DNA of 58,406 nt from positions 1 to 58,406 of the forward strand of contig NZ_AEYW01000005.1 of the NCBI RefSeq assembly GCF_000192475.1, written 5' to 3'. Every line of letters begins with the position of its first letter. Within the stretch, counting starts at the first letter, position 1. The DNA comes from Ruegeria conchae (lineage in GTDB: Bacteria; Pseudomonadota; Alphaproteobacteria; Rhodobacterales; Rhodobacteraceae). Both the position numbers and the translations under genes were made by a program. Shown in pieces: positions 1 through 8,620 of the stretch. Below the pieces are notes generated by a model. The model saw nothing but the letters and a program-made list of their open reading frames with translations, did not search any database and had not been told where the DNA came from.

Positions 1-488
1 CTTTTACCGAACGCAGTGCCACCCCAGCCACCCCAGGGCGGCTTTGTTCGTTCTGAGATGCTCCCAACGCCATCAAGCCCGCCAGTTTCCAATGAGTTCA
101 ATTGTATATGTCCCATCTTCCGGGACCAATCGAATCTCTGATAGCCGACACTGGCATATATTTAGAGGGGTCCTTAGTGTCATTTCGCAGTTTGTGGCAG
201 TTGGTCAAATCTATGAAAACCACCCGTAACTTATGGATCGATTTTTCAGCGACTTTATCGCAATGAACAATCACTTGGCGGATCTAGGAGACCCGCTTCC
301 TCTATTCCATGTTACTAGGTAGTAGCGCGCTAGAAGCCCCCCTTTCTAACAGTCCTTAAGTATCGTCCGTCGTTCGGTAAGCCTACCCGTTGAGTTATCA
401 TACTATCGGAATCTCAAAATTTCGATTAATTTGAAGTTACGTGCCCCAACTCAATCAAACCTATTTCTGAAGGAAAGGGAGCATAGTT
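1..488. other. gene-poor left edge
   Basis: No convincing complete gene is visible in these 488 bases. On the minus strand a frame is open from an ATG at 114-116 to the window edge, about 38 codons, with a Trp/Gly-rich stretch near the edge. It could be the start of a gene outside the window, but there is no clear ribosome binding site. The plus-strand 61-codon frame at 44-229 has no recognisable composition. The stretch is moderately AT-rich, like the accessory genes that follow. The last 20 bases hold the ribosome binding site of the next gene (purine run at 471-480). Confidence 0.5.
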
Positions 489-3326
489 TTGTCTATTGAT
501 TTTCCAAATTGGCCACCAGAACCTTACAACTCTGACAGTTGGCCACCACCGTGGCTTAGATTTGAGCGCGAGTATCCAAATTCGGAACGGCGTTCGCGAC
601 TAATATCGCATTCCGATGCGCCATATATCGCCATCGCGACGGATGAAGAGACTGATCGGGAAACACTTGGAGCTATTGCTTCGGACTATTTGGATAAAGT
701 TGAAGATTATCTAACAAGTCATGGGCAATCGTTGAATTGGCCTGAAGGGTGGGGCGGAAATCAGTTTAATGACAACGCCAAAGCCGGAAACTGGGACTTG
801 GTTCACTGGCTGAATATCTGGCCTCCGGTTGACAGCGGTGCGAATGACAACCCACCTCAAATTGCGTCATGGAACCTGTCCCGCGATGAACTCCACAGAT
901 TGCCAGCAACGATAGTCATGGTGGCGACAGAATTCATAAATGATCAGGGGGAACCTGCCGAGTTCTCTATCGGTGTCAGCATTCCTATGCTGGTGGAGGA
1001 AACAGATGGTGGTAAACTCCGCGTCATCATTCGCTCGTTCACAGCAGAATACCCGGTTGTATCGCAGCAGAGTTGGTCGACCGTGGATGCCAAGGCCGCA
1101 TTTCCGTCTCGAGAGGAACGACAGATCGAACTTGGGGCACTTACAAATGATTTGGTAAACTATCCATCTGATATTCTAAATCAAATTGGAGCCGCGGCTT
1201 CTGTTGAACCGAGATCCATCGATCTAGAGCAAATCTTTATCTTGTCCGATGTTGACCCGGATTTTCTGGAAGAACCGGTTGTTATCGAAACAGTTTCGAA
1301 AGCGCTTGGGTCAATCGAGCGATTTCCAAATCGCTTGAGTTATTCGGTGACCAACAAGATCAAGGCAATACCAATTGGCGGTGCGCAACAGCGACAATTC
1401 CACTTCGAATTGCTATCCACTGAAACCTGCCCACTGATCACCCATGTAGGTGAGGGCGAAGCAAAAATTTGGACTCAAGTTCCGCCTGCTTCGAAATTAC
1501 CTTTTGATCCTGCAAATCCAGCATTGCCTTACGATTGGGATCGAAGGCGACCCACTCGTACAGATGATTTCCTTGATCGCTTCAGAGAGTTGGGAAAACT
1601 GACGAACGGGAATGAATTGACGCTGGAAGATCTGGGGTTTCGTGTTCGCCGATGCCCAGATTTTGTTCCAGGTGACCAAGATGGACTTGGCAATCCCGGT
1701 CCGACCAAAGTTTTAAGGCTACCCGCGAACAAGGAGATTCTACTACGAAGTAATGAGTATTCAGCACTACTTGCCTATGTTAACTGCGTTGAATTTTTCG
1801 ATTTGTTGAGATCGTTTGGAATTATCTTGGACGATTTCGTTGTTCGGGCAGAAAGGGACATTCAGATCTTTTACCGGTACGGTATTGCTCCGGGTCCTGG
1901 CAAAGATGGGCGAACGGTGAACGCGCAGGTCGCCTATGACTGCAAATCTGATGCTGCGACGTTGCCGACAATTCGAATGAATCTCGCACTTGCAGAACTG
2001 ACACGTTGGGACCGGCCATTGAACAGCGACGGAGAGCGTACCTGGGCGCAGCCCCTTGGCCTCGCGACTGACAAGCGCTGGATGCTTCATGAGTTTGGGC
2101 ACTATTTGTTGGCTGCGCGTCTTGGGAAGCTTGAATTTGATTTTGCGCACAGCGCCGGTGACGCAATGGCCGCTATTGTTTGTGATCCGGAGTCTAGGCT
2201 GGCTGACCCGCGAAATGGTGTCGCCGAAAGCTATCGTGGAATCACATTCCCATTCGTGTTTTCGACGCGTCGCCACGACAGATCCCCCACGTTAGGTTGG
2301 GCGTGGTACGGAGAATTGAACCGGTCTGTTATTGAATCGCCGCCAACTGGTTGTGACGACCTGAAGGGTTATCTGACGGAACAGATCCTTTCGACAACGC
2401 TCTTCCGGCTTTATCGTGCGCTGGGTGGAGACTCGATGGATGCGGACGCACCGGATGTTTACCTGCGCCAACGTGCGTCTTTTGTGACGGTGTACTTGTT
2501 GGTACGGGCAATCCAATCATTCGGGCAATCGCCATCGAGGGCAGAAATGCTGGAGCTGGCGATCGAACAAATTGACCGTTTGCAGGCTGGAGTGATTGAA
2601 ATGCCTCCTATCCCAGATCTACCAAATAACCTACCCCAACCGGATTGTTGGAAAGGGGGTATGGTCCACAAAGTGGTACGGTGGTCATTTGAAACGCAAG
2701 GCATGTTTGTCGAGAACCTTGAAGAGACACACAATGGCATGGGCAAAGCGCCTGACGTCGATGTCTATATCGAAGATTCCCGCCCGCTTAGAGAGATGGT
2801 GAACGGCAGTTGGTTTAATTTCGGCGTGGGCAGTTATTGCCCGGTTTCGCTAGATTGGCGTGATGATGCGCAATGGACAATGCCGGATCAGGTGATTTTC
2901 GGGAATCGTGGATCGGTTACAGCTGAGGGCTGCACGCTTCGCCGCTGGTATGGGGTGGTCTTTAATCCAGAAGAGGATTGGGGTCTTTCCTCCATTATTA
3001 TCTGGCTTCCGCTCTTTTCACAGGAAGACAATTTGCCGGACATTGGAGCAGGCGACAGGCGGGTTCTGCCGTTCAACGATGAGGGCGAAGCCCTGGCAGA
3101 GATTGAGCGAATAGTGAACGCCGACCGACCGCAAGGTAGCACAGCATATGGTCTGGCGCTTTATGAAATCACTTGTCCAGACGATCGTGCCAATACAGAT
3201 CCGCTGCAAAGCCTTGGGGTGGCTGTCGGGACAACATCCAGCAACCTACCCAAAACACCCCGAGCATTGACCGACCTCGTAGCTAATGACAATAACCTTG
3301 GGTTGCGGGTTATTCGGTTCATATGA
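489..3326 (+). CDS. large HEXXH metallopeptidase-like protein, 945 aa
   Basis: I do not recognise the full-length family. The clearest element is HEFGH at residues 534-538, a gluzincin-type zinc motif (two His ligands and the catalytic Glu), followed by a second cluster around residues 553-558 (AHSAGD) whose His554 could be a further metal ligand. This suggests a zinc-dependent hydrolase; the substrate is unknown. The N-terminus is rich in Trp and Pro, and no signal peptide or membrane segment is visible, so a cytoplasmic location or an unconventional export route is inferred. The start is TTG, supported by the AGGAAAGGGA run at 471-480, 8 bases upstream. The 3' end overlaps the convergent PAP2 gene by 8 bases. 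Lower GC than the core genes suggests acquisition. Coding status is secure; the metallopeptidase label is moderate. Confidence 0.8.
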   Translation: MSIDFPNWPPEPYNSDSWPPPWLRFEREYPNSERRSRLISHSDAPYIAIATDEETDRETLGAIASDYLDKVEDYLTSHGQSLNWPEGWGGNQFNDNAKAGNWDLVHWLNIWPPVDSGANDNPPQIASWNLSRDELHRLPATIVMVATEFINDQGEPAEFSIGVSIPMLVEETDGGKLRVIIRSFTAEYPVVSQQSWSTVDAKAAFPSREERQIELGALTNDLVNYPSDILNQIGAAASVEPRSIDLEQIFILSDVDPDFLEEPVVIETVSKALGSIERFPNRLSYSVTNKIKAIPIGGAQQRQFHFELLSTETCPLITHVGEGEAKIWTQVPPASKLPFDPANPALPYDWDRRRPTRTDDFLDRFRELGKLTNGNELTLEDLGFRVRRCPDFVPGDQDGLGNPGPTKVLRLPANKEILLRSNEYSALLAYVNCVEFFDLLRSFGIILDDFVVRAERDIQIFYRYGIAPGPGKDGRTVNAQVAYDCKSDAATLPTIRMNLALAELTRWDRPLNSDGERTWAQPLGLATDKRWMLHEFGHYLLAARLGKLEFDFAHSAGDAMAAIVCDPESRLADPRNGVAESYRGITFPFVFSTRRHDRSPTLGWAWYGELNRSVIESPPTGCDDLKGYLTEQILSTTLFRLYRALGGDSMDADAPDVYLRQRASFVTVYLLVRAIQSFGQSPSRAEMLELAIEQIDRLQAGVIEMPPIPDLPNNLPQPDCWKGGMVHKVVRWSFETQGMFVENLEETHNGMGKAPDVDVYIEDSRPLREMVNGSWFNFGVGSYCPVSLDWRDDAQWTMPDQVIFGNRGSVTAEGCTLRRWYGVVFNPEEDWGLSSIIIWLPLFSQEDNLPDIGAGDRRVLPFNDEGEALAEIERIVNADRPQGSTAYGLALYEITCPDDRANTDPLQSLGVAVGTTSSNLPKTPRALTDLVANDNNLGLRVIRFI

Positions 3327-4749
3327 CTTCCGGCACAGGATCACTGTCCCATGGCGTGGGCCATTCGACTTTTGACGCGTCCAGCACCGTCATCAGCGTC
3401 GGACAATCGATACCCGCTATTGGATTTCCATCGACGTCTGTGTCGTTGGCTCTGTCAAACAGGGCATCCCAAATACCTGCAGCCAGATGGCGACTGGCCG
3501 TACTGTCGGTCGGGTAGTGCACGCCAATACGTTCTCGGTTCACTGCTATTCGATGCGCAATTGCAAGCAGTGGTGACTTTATGGGCGCGGTCCCGCGCAA
3601 GTCACTCCATCGTGGTTTCCGAAGCAGATGCCCATCCTCTGGGCTTGGAACAATATCCGCACCATCAATCGAAACTTTATCTTTCAGCACTCCGTAGCGG
3701 TAATAAATTCCCGGTATTTCTAGCAAAAGAAGCGAAATGAAATGCGCAAGAAATGAATGTCCGCTTGGGAATGCCGGATGTGCGGGTGGGCCGAACGGTA
3801 CAGTCAGGCCGGGGCGGAGGATCGATGGTCGCACTCTTTTGTAATGTGCTTTGTAAGCCATGTAGATCACGTTACCGATTGCCAGCCCGACGTTTATCAG
3901 GTCGAGCGTATTGGGGTGATCAAACGAATTGATGCCCAGAAAATGAATGAGATAATCCGGTAGACCATCTGCCTGGACGTCGCTTTCCACAAGATAGTTC
4001 CACCGATCGTCCTCCATATAGATTTTGAGTTTCTCCAACTCGCCCTTGATAAATAGGAACGCGGCCAAATTCTCAGCGGCTGTATCTCCGGGTTGCCATT
4101 TCAGGTCGTTTGCTTCCAGCCAACGCAGCTTAATCGGGTCGATACCTGGCGGGATGCGGCCAAGGGAAATCGGTAACCATTTCCCGAATTGCCCAGCGAT
4201 TTCAAGGGCTGCGAGCGTACCGGGCTCACTCCGGTCAGCGGCGCGCAACCACTCACCCAATTGCGGATCAAACGGAAGTGTCCAGAAACGCAAATCCGGA
4301 TCCCAGTCGGCGGTCGTCCATTCCAGCGGGTCACTGTTAGGTTGGTAGGGATTGATTATGAATTCGAGCGGAAATGGAGTTTCACCGGAATTGTCTGGTG
4401 TGAAGTTAAGCGACCAAGGCAACAGCGCCAGTTCAATGGGGGTAGCATAGTAGCTACGGATAAAGCCAATGCCACCGTCAGCTCCGACCGGGATCGCACC
4501 CATGCCCATGCCGTTACCCATGCCCATGCCCATGCCGTTACCCATGCCCATGCCCATGCCGTTACCCATGCCCATGCCCATGCCGTTACCCATGCCCATG
4601 CCCATGCCGTTACCCATGCCCATGCCGCTACCCATGCCCATGCCGCTACCCATGCCCATGCCGCTACCCATGCCCATGCCCATGCCGCTACCCATGCCCA
4701 TGCCCATGCCACTACCCATGCCGTTGGCTGTGTCCTTTCTAGAAGTCAT
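3319..4749 (-). CDS. PAP2/vanadium haloperoxidase-like protein with Gly-Met repeat N-terminus, 476 aa
   Basis: The C-terminal half carries the three blocks shared by PAP2 acid phosphatases and vanadium haloperoxidases: K-x6-RP near residue 305 (KAHYKRVRP), PSGH near 329-332, and R-x5-H-x3-D near residues 405-414 (RIGVHYPTD). These bind phosphate or vanadate, so the enzyme may be a phosphatase or a halide-oxidising peroxidase; the soluble, helix-rich look without clear membrane segments favours the haloperoxidase-like branch. Residues 10-84 are an uninterrupted Gly-Met repeat with Ser or Asn every 4-8 residues, which is not part of the family. No classical signal peptide precedes it. The gene is convergent with the metallopeptidase-like gene and overlaps it by 8 bases. 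Confidence 0.85.
   Translation of the reverse strand: MTSRKDTANGMGSGMGMGMGSGMGMGMGSGMGMGSGMGMGSGMGMGNGMGMGMGNGMGMGMGNGMGMGMGNGMGMGMGNGMGMGAIPVGADGGIGFIRSYYATPIELALLPWSLNFTPDNSGETPFPLEFIINPYQPNSDPLEWTTADWDPDLRFWTLPFDPQLGEWLRAADRSEPGTLAALEIAGQFGKWLPISLGRIPPGIDPIKLRWLEANDLKWQPGDTAAENLAAFLFIKGELEKLKIYMEDDRWNYLVESDVQADGLPDYLIHFLGINSFDHPNTLDLINVGLAIGNVIYMAYKAHYKRVRPSILRPGLTVPFGPPAHPAFPSGHSFLAHFISLLLLEIPGIYYRYGVLKDKVSIDGADIVPSPEDGHLLRKPRWSDLRGTAPIKSPLLAIAHRIAVNRERIGVHYPTDSTASRHLAAGIWDALFDRANDTDVDGNPIAGIDCPTLMTVLDASKVEWPTPWDSDPVPEVI
4498..4722 (-). repeat. minisatellite encoding a Gly-Met repeat
   Basis: A tandem array of 18- and 24-base units built from ATGCCC hexamers and ending in CCGTTACCC or CCGCTACCC (plus strand). 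In the coding direction it gives GMGMGN and GMGMGMGN, then GMGMGS and GMGMGMGS units: Asn-type repeats lie on the gene's 3' side and Ser-type on its 5' side. Every unit is a multiple of 3, so slippage would lengthen or shorten the protein without breaking the frame. The near-identity of units implies recent expansion. Confidence 0.95.
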
Positions 4750-4804
4750 TGGAAATCCCCCTATCGAATAATATGGACTTGAGATTTCGTCGGCTCAAAG
4801 TCCT

Positions 4805-6592
4805 CTAACGCGGCAAACCCGCAATAAATAACCCACTTTTTAGGGCCAATTTGTCTTCTCTACGTACAAATGGATACCACGAAACAAACCGATCCACCGA
4901 GAAATCTTTGTCGAGCCTTAGAATCTCGGCTCCAACGGCCCGTGCCTTTTCCTCTTGACCGTTCATTGCAAGACTGGCCGCCAGAATTCTCAAGGTCGCA
5001 ATAAAGCGAGAGTTGACCTGACGTGCCTTCTGCAACCAGGAAATCGCTTCAGCATAATTTCCCGAGGAAAACTCGGCGATTCCAACCCCGGTCCACCAAG
5101 TAAAGTTCAAGGTGTCAAACGGGCTTAGTTTAAATGCATTCTGAAACCGGGGTATCGCCTCGTCTCTTCGGCCTAAATACGACAATGTTACTCCACTGGT
5201 TGCCCAGCCGAGTGCATTATTCTGATCAAGGGACAGGGCCAGATCAAACATCGACATCGCTTGATGTGGATCACCCTCAATGAGGCTTGTCAGATGCCCA
5301 GCGACCACTTGGCAGAAAGGATCATCAGGATCCAATGCGATGGAATGTCTGGCATGCTCAACAGCCAGCAGTTTGTCGCGCTCAGGATTGTTGGAGCGTT
5401 CCTCGCCAACGAGGTAATTCAATCGCCAAGCGGAGTAAGCATAGGCTCTGGCATAGGTAGGATCCAGTTCCATAGCCCTTTGCAACGCTATTCCGGATTG
5501 ATGATACCCCTCATCTGTGAACCGATACAGTTCTGATGCCGCCTTGAGAACGCAATCATACGCATCAAGGCTATGGGTAGAGCGATTTCGAACGCGTTCA
5601 ATCCCGTGCGCGTTCAGGCGAGGCTCGAATGAGCCGACAACTGCGGCAACTATTGTGTCTTGAAAATCGAACAGATCTTCGGCGGTCCCGTCGAACGACT
5701 CGGACCAGATTGATCGGTTCAAGGCAACATCAACCAATTCCGCTGTAATCCGAAGCCGATTGCCCTGTCGGCGCACGTTTCCATCCATTACATAGTTTAC
5801 GCCCAACTGCGCCGCGATCTCCTGGAGATCAATCGATCGATTGGCAAAACGCAATGTGGAGGCGCGGGCGATTACGTGAAATGCATGGCTGCGGGATAGG
5901 CCGCTGATAATGTCTTCGGTGATCCCTGATCCAAAATACTCTTCCATTTCATGGCCAGAAGACGCGCGAAATGGCAAGACGGCCACTGTAGGTCGCGATG
6001 TCCATTCAATGAAAGGTTGGTGTAGGCTCGCGCTTTCTGAGGAAGAAGTTTCCAGTGGCACGACTTGAAACAAGTGGATAACTCGATTGATGTTTTTTAG
6101 TCGCGGCGTACCAATATCTCTGAAGCGAACATTGATCTTACTTCCTGCCAGTTCTCGAACCAGTCCTGTCGCAACGATTTGACCCGGCGCTGCAGCGTCA
6201 TGAATACGCGAGGCAATGTTGACGCCGTCACCCAATATGTTTCCGTGGCTCACCAAAACATCTTCGACATTTACTGCAATCCTTAATTGCAAATTTTCAC
6301 GGGTGCCCCTTTGCGCCTCTGGATGTGGTTTCTTCTGAGCGTCGACAGCCCATTTCAAGGCAGCCACCACGCTGCTGAATTCAACGAGGATCGCGTCTCC
6401 GACAGTTTCGACCAATCGGCCATCATATTGCTTAAGCAATGGCAACAGCAACTCTTCTCTGAGCGATTTCCACTGGTTGCTTGTCCAAACATCGTCTTCT
6501 GCCATTAGGCGGGAAAAACCGGCAACATCTGCGAACGCGACAACTGCAAGCCTGCGCGTTTCAGAAATTGGAGGTTCGTTTTCACTCGCCAT
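4805..6592 (-). CDS. class III adenylate/guanylate cyclase with TolB-like and TPR regions, 595 aa
   Basis: Residues about 14-180 form a class III nucleotide cyclase domain. The first metal-binding Asp is in FADVAGFSRL (Asp22), the second in VGDAIL near residue 67, and DGVNIASRIH follows. Residues about 200-310 match the TolB-like/FlgO-like segment often fused to such cyclases (VAVLPF, then FGSGITEDIISGLSR). The rest, to about residue 560, is a series of TPR helices with repeated LDP and A-x-A-YS patterns. The architecture is common in rhizobia and roseobacters and is soluble. It probably makes cAMP from ATP in response to a protein partner bound by the TPRs. No regulatory partner lies next to it. 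The start ATG was chosen because the catalytic domain begins shortly after. Confidence 0.9.
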   Translation of the reverse strand: MASENEPPISETRRLAVVAFADVAGFSRLMAEDDVWTSNQWKSLREELLLPLLKQYDGRLVETVGDAILVEFSSVVAALKWAVDAQKKPHPEAQRGTRENLQLRIAVNVEDVLVSHGNILGDGVNIASRIHDAAAPGQIVATGLVRELAGSKINVRFRDIGTPRLKNINRVIHLFQVVPLETSSSESASLHQPFIEWTSRPTVAVLPFRASSGHEMEEYFGSGITEDIISGLSRSHAFHVIARASTLRFANRSIDLQEIAAQLGVNYVMDGNVRRQGNRLRITAELVDVALNRSIWSESFDGTAEDLFDFQDTIVAAVVGSFEPRLNAHGIERVRNRSTHSLDAYDCVLKAASELYRFTDEGYHQSGIALQRAMELDPTYARAYAYSAWRLNYLVGEERSNNPERDKLLAVEHARHSIALDPDDPFCQVVAGHLTSLIEGDPHQAMSMFDLALSLDQNNALGWATSGVTLSYLGRRDEAIPRFQNAFKLSPFDTLNFTWWTGVGIAEFSSGNYAEAISWLQKARQVNSRFIATLRILAASLAMNGQEEKARAVGAEILRLDKDFSVDRFVSWYPFVRREDKLALKSGLFIAGLPR

Positions 6593-6985
6593 TGAAAGTC
6601 TTTCTGAAGAATCCTGTTCGTTGTTTATGAATGATAACTTGAAGGCAGAGTAACGATAGGATTGTCTTCGGTCTATTGCCTCATCTAATGAATGGCGTCT
6701 TCTAACTGCTCTGATATAGTCGATATGCTTCTTTTGCCGAACGTTTTGGCTTCTTTGACTTCCTGTTTGGTCATAGGGCGGATCATCTTGGAATAGAAAC
6801 TAATTCTAAAAAATCGTGCTGAGGCGGCGCGAGTACCTTCGACTAGCAGACCGATGCTTGAAAAAGTGGTCGAGGGCTTTTGGATTTGAGGCTTCAAACC
6901 AGACATTGCAACCGTATTCGACAACGGTGGTTGCACCCTCCCGCAACCAGCGTCAGAAAATCTAAGTACAGCCCGTTCAGACTAC

Positions 6986-7006
6986 AATTGATCCACTGGA
7001 TCAATT
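6986..7006. repeat. perfect 21-bp palindrome
   Basis: Arms AATTGATCCA and TGGATCAATT, 10 bases each, pair perfectly around one central base. It lies 15 bases before the tRNA-Met-like fragment. It could be a regulator or recombinase binding site, or a leftover hairpin; no gene starts immediately beside it. Confidence 0.85.
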
Positions 7007-7020
7007 AATTAACGTCTTCA

Positions 7021-7075
7021 CCTCGTCAGGCTCATAACCTGAAGGTCAGAGGTTCAAAGCCTACTCCCGAAACCA
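7021..7075 (+). pseudogene. 3' half of a tRNA-Met-like gene, degenerate
   Basis: The sequence contains a perfect 5-bp anticodon stem (TCAGG/CCTGA) around a CTCATAA loop with anticodon CAT. A variable loop, a T-arm with the TTCAA core and an acceptor strand ending in ACCA follow. The 5' half (D-arm and acceptor strand) is missing and the T-stem has two mismatches, so it is not a functional tRNA. A truncated tRNA 3' end is the classic footprint of tyrosine-recombinase integration at a tRNA gene. No integrase gene is visible in the window. Confidence 0.7.
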
Positions 7076-7195
7076 AATTCCAAACAACCCGCTCAGACTA
7101 TTTTTCATCACACGGTTCAATAGTTTAAAGCACTCCAAGCTATAAGTCTCTTGGGGTTAACGAATAGCTATGCAACTGAGCCGCTGTCTCTGATC

Positions 7196-8242
7196 TCAAC
7201 TATTCTGGTAATAGAATGATAGCCTGCGGCTTGAACCGCTTGGTGGGCGAGGAAATGGGGCGGCGCGGATGACTTGATCTCTGGCGGCGCGCTCGATCTC
7301 GGGTGAGCCTGAGCTGTCGACGATGTCGACCCAAGCCAGTGATCCATCAGGATTAATTTCGAAGAATACCTGCGCAAATCCTCGGACTGGTACATAGACG
7401 ACGGGTGTTTGATTTAGATGGACCAGAACCTGTCCGGCATAGTTCGTAGTGTCGGAGTTTCCTGCGCCGCGGCCTGAGGATTGATTTCTGCCACTGCTGG
7501 TTCGGAACGGGTCAGCCCCTTCCTTTTGATACAGGCTTAAGGGCGACTCTACTGTCCGCGAAGGGTTGCGCAAATTGTCGAAGTTACTGAACCCATCCAG
7601 CGATTTTGGCGTATCCGTTGCGGGCCTTTTGTCCGGAAGGCGGGGACGCTTGGAGACAGATACAGCCTGATCGGAAGCCCCGGTTTGTTCTTCCGGCAGC
7701 TCTGTTGTTGGCTCATCGACGGTACTTGGGATTTCCGGTTCGACTGCCGCACTCTCCAGTGGAGGGACCGGAGCAGTTGGGGCGTCTGTGGGTGGTAGCA
7801 CTGCCAAGCGCTCGGTCGCCGGGGGTGTTGCGGTAGTCACCGCGTCTGCGGCTGGTTCGGCGCTGGACGGGGCGACCGGTTCGGTCGGCACCCCTTCCTG
7901 CAATTCTGATTGTGGGGCGACGGGCGCTCCGACATCGGGTGAAGATACCTGCTGAGGATTGGGGGAGGCGACGAGTGTTTCGCTGATCGGGATGTCGGCA
8001 GTATCGGGCCTAATAGTGTCTTCAACCGGAGGCTCGGGTGCTTCAGCAGATTCCGGTTGCACCGGGTCCGTCGTGTCTTCGGTGAATTCTTCGAATGTGT
8101 TGCCAAGCTCGATCAAGCTGACCGATTCCCCCTTGGATCGCAATTGTGGCAGACTTGGTCCGTAGAAACTGATCCCAAGGATGTGCAGGACAAGCGAAAG
8201 CGCACCCGCCAACGCAGCGACGGCTGCTGACTTCCGGATCAT
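7196..8242 (-). CDS. tonB: TonB-like energy transducer, 348 aa
   Basis: A TonB-family protein: an N-terminal membrane anchor (residues about 7-27) with a His in the helix (SLVLHILGISF), a long Pro/Glu/Thr-rich periplasmic linker (about 45-230), and a C-terminal domain from about 255. That domain contains VFFEINPDGSLAWVDIVDSSG and a region like the TonB fold that contacts outer-membrane receptors. It should transmit the proton-motive force from ExbB/ExbD across the periplasm. The start overlaps the preceding exbD by 4 bases (ATGA), so it is the last gene of the operon. No TonB-dependent receptor is beside it, so the transported substrate cannot be inferred. Confidence 0.88.
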   Translation of the reverse strand: MIRKSAAVAALAGALSLVLHILGISFYGPSLPQLRSKGESVSLIELGNTFEEFTEDTTDPVQPESAEAPEPPVEDTIRPDTADIPISETLVASPNPQQVSSPDVGAPVAPQSELQEGVPTEPVAPSSAEPAADAVTTATPPATERLAVLPPTDAPTAPVPPLESAAVEPEIPSTVDEPTTELPEEQTGASDQAVSVSKRPRLPDKRPATDTPKSLDGFSNFDNLRNPSRTVESPLSLYQKEGADPFRTSSGRNQSSGRGAGNSDTTNYAGQVLVHLNQTPVVYVPVRGFAQVFFEINPDGSLAWVDIVDSSGSPEIERAARDQVIRAAPFPRPPSGSSRRLSFYYQNS

Positions 8243-8616
8243 TTTAACGCCTGCTGGGTCACGAGGAACACAGACGGCGCGCCATACCGTCGAAGGGCAC
8301 CGGTTAACTCCATCAACCGTTGGCCTGAAACATGGCGGTCGGGGACAATCCTGACCGGTCCGTCATCATGTCTGGCCATGAAAGCCTCAGGGTCGGTTTG
8401 CACTCCGCGAAAGCTGAGGATGCCATCAGCGTTCAAGACAAGCGCATCGGGAGGGTCGCGGCCTTCGAGTTCCGATGTGTCGACAAGCTGAAGCTCGGGA
8501 TCAAGCGGTGGTGCCAGGGTGCCTGCAATCAGAAAGAAGATCAGCATCAAAAAAACGACGTTGATCAGAGGGATGGTCGAGTCTCGTTTGCGGCTTGGGC
8601 GACCAAAGCGGATCAT
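8239..8616 (-). CDS. exbD: ExbD/TolR family protein, second copy, 125 aa
   Basis: A short protein with one N-terminal membrane segment (TIPLINVVFLMLIFFLIAGT) followed by a periplasmic domain of about 90 residues. In the usual ExbD helix (PLIDV) an Asp couples proton flow; here the matching position is Asn (PLINV). It sits between the first ExbD gene (4 bases away) and tonB (4-base overlap). Loss of the Asp suggests that this copy is structural or regulatory and that the other ExbD carries the proton-coupling residue. The family call is firm; the functional consequence is inferred. Confidence 0.88.
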   Translation of the reverse strand: MIRFGRPSRKRDSTIPLINVVFLMLIFFLIAGTLAPPLDPELQLVDTSELEGRDPPDALVLNADGILSFRGVQTDPEAFMARHDDGPVRIVPDRHVSGQRLMELTGALRRYGAPSVFLVTQQALK

Positions 8617-8620
8617 CGGT

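Larger units (their letters stand above)
6593..7195. other. 603-base intergenic region with degenerate integration remnants
   Basis: No confident gene. A minus-strand frame of 83 codons at 6685-6936 begins with GTG directly against its purine run, has no recognisable domain and looks like degraded sequence. The useful content is a perfect palindrome at 6986-7006, a tRNA-Met-like 3' half at about 7021-7075, and an imperfect 13-base direct repeat (CCCGYTCAGACTA at 6972-6984 and 7088-7100) that brackets both. Together these suggest the scar of an integrated element separating the accessory left end from the core ExbB/TonB operon. Confidence 0.6.

Noticed and set aside
1767..2276. 169-codon minus-strand frame inside the metallopeptidase-like gene
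   Set aside because: Fully contained in a gene with clear motifs on the plus strand; no ribosome binding site.
4189..4782. Long frames opposite and alongside the Gly-Met repeat (His-Ala and Met-Pro repeats)
   Set aside because: They are shadows of the in-frame tandem repeat on other frames; the minus-strand PAP2 gene explains the open frames.
6685..6936. 83-codon minus-strand frame
   Set aside because: GTG start lies directly against the purine run, there is no recognisable domain, and it sits in the degenerate att-like region.
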